A stretch of DNA of 64,000 nt, taken from assembly GCA_037903475.1 (NCBI GenBank), contig JBAJFG010000172.1:5123001-5187000 (forward strand). Direction: 5' to 3'. The stretch is from Ancylostoma caninum (taxonomy: Eukaryota > Nematoda > Chromadorea > Rhabditida > Ancylostomatidae). Shown here in pieces: positions 48,401 through 64,000 of this stretch; within the stretch, counting starts at the first letter, position 1; each line of letters begins with the position of its first letter. Both the position numbers and the translations under genes were made by a program. The notes beneath the pieces were generated by a model. It was not told the DNA's origin and ran no database searches. It saw nothing but the letters and a program-made list of their open reading frames with translations.

Positions 48401-50273
48401 CAGTACCTTTAACGATGTAGTAATAATGTCAAGATGTTCATTTGCTGATTCGCAGATTGGGGCAGCCAGCGACGAGGATAATCCAGGCAGTACCACACAT
48501 AAGGACAAGCTGTCCTCTTTAGACGATTCCACAACTGCTTCCAAGGTTTTTAGAGTCATATGTCTATAAGTTCCAAAGGTAAGTGGGGAATTTTTCAATA
48601 GCTACGCAATTTTCTATGGCCATTAAATATCATAAAATGAAATGTTTCTACGCCCAAAGAGATTTGAACTTTATAAAATTTGATCCTCCAAGAAAATATC
48701 TCAAAAATGAAAATAAGAGCGCGGCATAGTGATCCCACTCTGCCTTTGTGGAATTTGCATAGTTACATGCAATTCAGTGACAATTCCACCTAGGGCTGAC
48801 TTAAACTCACAATTCTATAGGGTGGATAGTGGCAATAATTGCAGTACATGGCAAGGAATACTTAAAATGTCATCACGTTTTTTAACGTACCTGCACCTAG
48901 AATCCTTTGAATTATTCGACACGATCTCTAAGCAAACAGATACCAGCTTGCCATATAATGGGACATGTCGTGGGGAAAGAAATTCTAGGAAAAACCATTA
49001 AGATGCGCGAAAGATGGTTGTGGCAGTCATTCACCTTTTCTCAAGCCATCGTTGCGAAGTATCGCTTCGCACATGTCATGTGCAGCTTGCAGTACAGTGA
49101 AAATCGCCGAAGAATCACCTTCTACGTCCGAAAGTAAAGCGGAAAGGAGCGGATGAACATGATGAAACTTGATCGAACTATGCTGAAAATTAACACACTC
49201 ACGCTAAAACAAATTACTCACAGGCCATGTCTAGTTGCTAACGGTTGTAAAGAAAAGTGGAATTCGCCAGGCAATTTCAGAATGAAGTACTATCAACAGT
49301 GGGATCAAAGAGGAAATATACACCAACTTGCATCGAGTCACCGCTCCTCCTTTGATCTCGACAAGCATGAACAATCGCAGCATATCCGGTGCGATCTCGC
49401 CTCCAACAACCAGTTACTAGCGAGGACTCGGCCCCTACCTGAGTACTTACGTACTATGGGAAAGAAAATGTGAGCTAACACTGTCAGAAGAAGAAAATAT
49501 TGATTGAAATTTCGCATAGCAGACATGATTGTCATACACAGCCACCTCAACCAACGGATCGAACCAATGCAAACACGTGGTGAAGCGAAAATAACATCCT
49601 GTTGGTGTTCTACAACAACCTTTCTAATGACTGTGACGTGTAGATATAGTCCTCAGAAGCGAAAACGTGGAACGATTGCAAAAGAATGATAGTCTAAGTA
49701 TATAGTGGGTTATAACTTAAAACCAGCTTCAGTTTTCTGACGAAGTGCTTTCACCATGTGCGCAAAATTCAGAAGTAGAAAACAAAAACTAATGAACATA
49801 ACTAATGCTATCTCCGTTTCATTAGCTTTTGTTTGCGAAGAAGTGCAAAACAGGTAAAATGAAGTCAAACAAGTGGTTTCCTTGGAGAAAAGCTGATTTC
49901 AAGACGCTTCCTAAGCAAGCATGGTCAAATAAACCAATGTAAAACGAATCAAGGATTAGCCACAAAATCCAAGAAAAAAGCACGACATTACCCGTAAGGC
50001 AATAAGAATAGCGGCCTCACACGCAGCACGTTCCTGCTTAGGCAAAGTATCTGACGACCATTCCGCTACAAAAACAGCAATTTTTATCACGCACAGTTAC
50101 AAGACTCAATATTAATTCAGCGAGAATCAACTGAAGAACACTTAAGACTATGACATACCTTCAACTATTTCTTTTATACCTGCAAGGACTTCCTTGACCT
50201 CTCGTTTTGCCCTCTGATACAATACCAGCTGTTGCAGGAGAGGGTGAAGACGGTCTAGGACGAATTCCCCCAT
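42433..50273 (-). CDS. tti1: TTI1, TELO2-interacting protein 1 homolog (HEAT-repeat)
   Basis: Twenty coding exons in minus order: 50273-50159, 50065-49992, 49182-49035, 48984-48891, 48563-48407, 48280-48125, 48056-47884, 47545-47407, 46988-46833, 46710-46657, 46555-46357, 46218-46109, 44865-44767, 44670-44461, 44390-44304, 44246-44134, 44037-44009, 43935-43817, 42828-42671, 42619-42433. They join in frame to about 858 aa. TTI1 is the alpha-solenoid scaffold of the TELO2-TTI1-TTI2 complex that helps mature PIKK kinases such as mTOR, ATM and ATR. Similarity to the vertebrate protein is clear at RRDGNWKATSAGNITKM with VHHDEEVRSTLL, at HIVDDLLQALDKF, in the acidic loop, at LLPMVHQNWEALINRFRD, and near the C-terminus. 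The intron after 43817 starts with GC. The N-terminal part is less certain: 49183-49991 has coding-like minus-strand stretches that I could not join. The usual length is about 1,090 aa, so exons may be missing. Confidence 0.9.
43594..43785. repeat. Inverted-repeat element in a TTI1 intron
   Basis: Left and right arms share TCAATTTTATGATATTTTG in opposite orientation over about 45 bp. It sits in the GC-AG intron of TTI1, starting about 30 bp inside the GC donor. Confidence 0.5.
45759..45784. repeat. (AAAT)n microsatellite
   Basis: About six AAAT units following GTGTATTG; the same GTATTGAATAAAT junction appears, reversed, at 25340-25355. Confidence 0.8.
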
Positions 50274-52161
50274 GTTCTCTAGTGCCAGCACCTTCGCTCA
50301 CTCATATCGTTTCGCTTGGATAACACTATGATTACAATCCTGTACAAAAAGAAAACCTTAAAGAATTTGTATTTGGTTACCGCAAACAACACCTCACAAG
50401 ACATCATGCAGCTCTTTCAGGGATTCACATTTGCTAAAACATGGCTATTGACACAGCAGGTCTTCTGAAGGAATCTAACCCCAATTCTCAACTAAATAAC
50501 GTGGATAACATATATAGGCAGTAGCATCAATTGTCGCAATGTTGGATCACCGCATGGGGCCGTCGCGGCTCTCTTGAAACATCATTTCCAGCAAAATTGC
50601 AGGAAAAAGTCTTCACGCCAAGGTTGGAATGACCGTGATGTTTGATAATATAAAAGAATTTCGACGACATTCATAGCCCAAACATCTTGGCAACATCTAT
50701 CGACGATATTTACCGGCAGCTAATTCTACTACATATCTAAGATTGAGATGACCGGGTGTGGTCATGATTAGGCAAAAGTGGGTGGGCAATGTGTCTGCGA
50801 TTGGTTCATTCGAACCCTCGCCCCGCCCTTCAGCACCTACTCGCACTAATTCGCGCGCGACTTCACCATGGTTGCCCATGCAAATTTGAATGTGAGTGGG
50901 GACGAGTCGACGCCGAAGGGCGGGAAGACGTCGCCCCATTTTGCCTCATCATGACCCACACCCATATGACCCACCAATAACAAAATCTATTCAGAATAGC
51001 AACTAATTTTAAACGCTTCAGAATAAAAATGTAGTGGAGAAACTTCACCCAGTGGAAATCTTGCGCAGAGAAAGTGCACGTGTAGAAACCTCCTAATATT
51101 TATTTCCTACAAATGATTTTCTCTCTATATTACATAGTTCCTCGACCTCCAACAGTTTAAATCATTGCAGTCTTTAATTTACTGCGATTCTTCAAAAGCC
51201 CCGATCACAAGAAGAAAAAACAGAGTAACAGAACCATTTCCTAAACATGTTCTAAATATTAAGCTAATGGAATTCTACTATAATCACATTCTTACATTCT
51301 TATAACTCCACAGTTTCACACTAGAATACCCACTTTAAGCTTGCTCGTTAGTGAAGACTCCCGCGTAACAACTGTTTTTGTGATGAAGCTGCGAAATTAT
51401 ATGCCCATAGTGTTGTTAGGAGCAACGATACCTAATCTTTCACAAGATTCTGGAACGTCACAGTTCTAGAGCATGCTAAAGAACGAACAAGACGTCGAAA
51501 CGCAGAACAACATAACATTTTTCTTTCATGAACTGCAGTAGCCTTTAGACAGTATTCTCAACAACGAGTAGTGGAAGCTGCTGCTAACAGGTGACCTGTC
51601 AAATGAAGAACGAACATCCCATTAACCTCATATTTATAATGAAAATTTAAAAGAGAAAATGCACAGAAATAAATACATTCTTTTCTGCCCCTCCAACTGA
51701 AATGTACTACCTGGAAAGAAACGCACCTCCTAAATGCATAGGAAAAAGAAAACCTCCTGTGAAATCTGTACAATGGGGAAGGCATTGTCAAACACACATT
51801 TTGTGAGCTTTGAAATGACGAGAAATGACTGATAAAAAAACAGAAGAACCAATACTGCACAAACAGAAGGAGCTAGAGACTTCTATAAAATTCTGACAAG
51901 AACAAGCAGATGAACAATAATGCATAAAACTTTTCCATCAGCACAGGGATGCTCTTATTATTCTATATACAAATACCAAAAAATAAAATAGAACAAAATA
52001 TCACACGTATCTGAGATTCATAGCAACAAAATAAAGTGCAAATATGCATTGAACAATTATTCAGATTATGAAGAAAAATCCGACTAAAAAGCATTCTATC
52101 GCTATTAAGGCCCTCAATTATGATCAACGTTCATGAATGCGGACAAAATACCGGTGAGACT
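50274..52161. other. Intergenic between SH2D4-like gene and TTI1
   Basis: 1.9 kb between the stop of the upstream gene and the TTI1 start, both on the minus strand. It contains one MITE (50754-50964) and otherwise AT-rich sequence without recognisable genes. Confidence 0.6.
50754..50964. mobile_element. MITE with 35-bp inverted ends
   Basis: The left end GGGTGTGGTCATGATTAGGC pairs with the right end GCCTCATCATGACCCACACC; the match continues inward through AAAAGTGGG/CCCATTTT. The interior of about 140 bp is GC-rich and non-coding. Confidence 0.75.
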
Positions 52162-63075
<10,914 letters not shown>

Positions 63076-64000
63076 CTGGAAAACCAGTCACTCAAGAATG
63101 AATGTCACCCAAAAATGAAGGTAGATGGACCGGTAATGCAAATTGTATGACTCGATTTTTCCATGGTCATAGCCATTCAGAGAGGAAATCGCAAGTCCGA
63201 CAACGCTTTAGTGCATATCAAGTGCAAAGTTGAGCGGAGGGCTTTGATAGCCTCAGTTTATATCTACAGTACAACACTAATGATGGTTTCACAAAAAAAA
63301 AATTACAGTTCAACAGTCAGTTGCACATCACAAAAGTGTATTATATCGTGGTCGAAATATTAGCAGATTCCATATTTGATCAATATGCTGATTCCTACAG
63401 AACACATCAGTTCTTACAGAAGAAATAAGAATCGAGGCATGTACCAGTTTGGCGTAATCAAGAGGACGTGATCCCCTGTATATCATTGCAAAATTCAATT
63501 TATCGAAAAAAATGAGACATAACTTATTGTGCATCGGAGTCCGGTCCAGTCGGATGACAAAAGATACGTATTGATCCTCGTTATCCGATGATCAATATGT
63601 ATTTTTCGCCGACCGGATCGGACTCCGATGAAATAATTACAGCTTTATGGTCAATGCTGTAACCACACATGGCGAAAGGCCATCACATGTTTAACGGTCA
63701 GGCCAAACGCTCGAATAAATATGCATTTCCTGTCCAAGGTTTTCCCGACTTTTTCACATAGAATGTAAATCATTGGAATTAGTGCGGCGAGAACATACAC
63801 AATCTGTATCTCAAGTACAACAAATGAAGTGAGAATTTGTCCCTATTGAAGCGTTCACATAAGCAGGAAGACATACTACTTCGTATCTTTAGATTTCATA
63901 GATTAGAAAAAGAAAACAGATTATATTACTACTAAACTTGATATTTGTCTAGGCAGATTATTTTAGCTCGGTAGCCTGTGATTCTTTTTTCATGCGCAAC
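63076..64000. other. Probable intron of the SH2D4-like gene
   Basis: The exon ending the window's gene model begins after an acceptor at 63076-63077, so an upstream exon must exist. I found no sequence resembling the family's N-terminal segment here, which places it beyond 64000. A 99-bp palindrome occupies 63532-63630. Confidence 0.6.
63532..63630. repeat. 99-bp palindrome
   Basis: CATCGGAGTCCGGTCCAGTC on the left pairs with GACCGGATCGGACTCCGATG on the right; arms of about 43 bp with a few mismatches and a short centre. Probably a tiny MITE. Confidence 0.8.

Overview
This is eukaryotic, nematode-like DNA: AT-rich, with short split exons, GT-AG introns carrying worm-type acceptors (often TTTCAG or TTTTAG), and many small palindromic DNA transposons. 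The dead RTE-class retrotransposon and the gene set suggest a clade V worm, possibly a strongylid such as a hookworm. That placement is inference from style, not from a search. I built five genes by hand by following reading frames across splice sites; the longest simple open frames are mostly not genes.

Layout, left to right. (1) 567-2349 (+): six-exon gene for a UPF0462 / C4orf33-like protein. (2) 2350-13106: gene-poor, with a 5'-truncated, frameshifted RTE-type retrotransposon (5654-8139) bounded by a 17-bp target-site duplication, and fragments of a palindromic MITE family. (3) 13827-36426 (+): a heterotrimeric G-protein alpha subunit gene of eight coding exons, 366 aa, whose 16.3-kb first intron holds several MITE copies. 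A GC-rich stretch lies just upstream. (4) 40032-63075 (-): three genes on the minus strand in transcription order SH2D4-like SH2 adaptor (5' end beyond the window), TTI1 (TELO2-interacting protein 1), and riboflavin kinase RFK. Gaps between them are about 1.9 and 1.1 kb, so co-transcription is possible but unproven.

The most unusual structure is inside one intron of the SH2D4-like gene. A satellite array of about 3 kb is built from 58-90-bp units whose long form carries a perfect GC-rich hairpin with a GAA loop; short units look like long ones that lost the hairpin tip. The array and about 0.7 kb of single-copy DNA are repeated at a 3,718-bp offset, and the array contains a 100-N assembly gap. 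Neighbouring introns hold a 1.57-kb Tc1/mariner-like element with doubled inverted-repeat motifs and a 190-bp GC-rich palindrome ending 14 bp from a splice donor.

The genes serve unrelated basic functions: receptor signalling (G alpha), PIKK maturation (TTI1), FMN synthesis (RFK), phosphotyrosine adaptor signalling (SH2D4-like) and an uncharacterised conserved protein (UPF0462). I found no tRNA, rRNA or CRISPR array.
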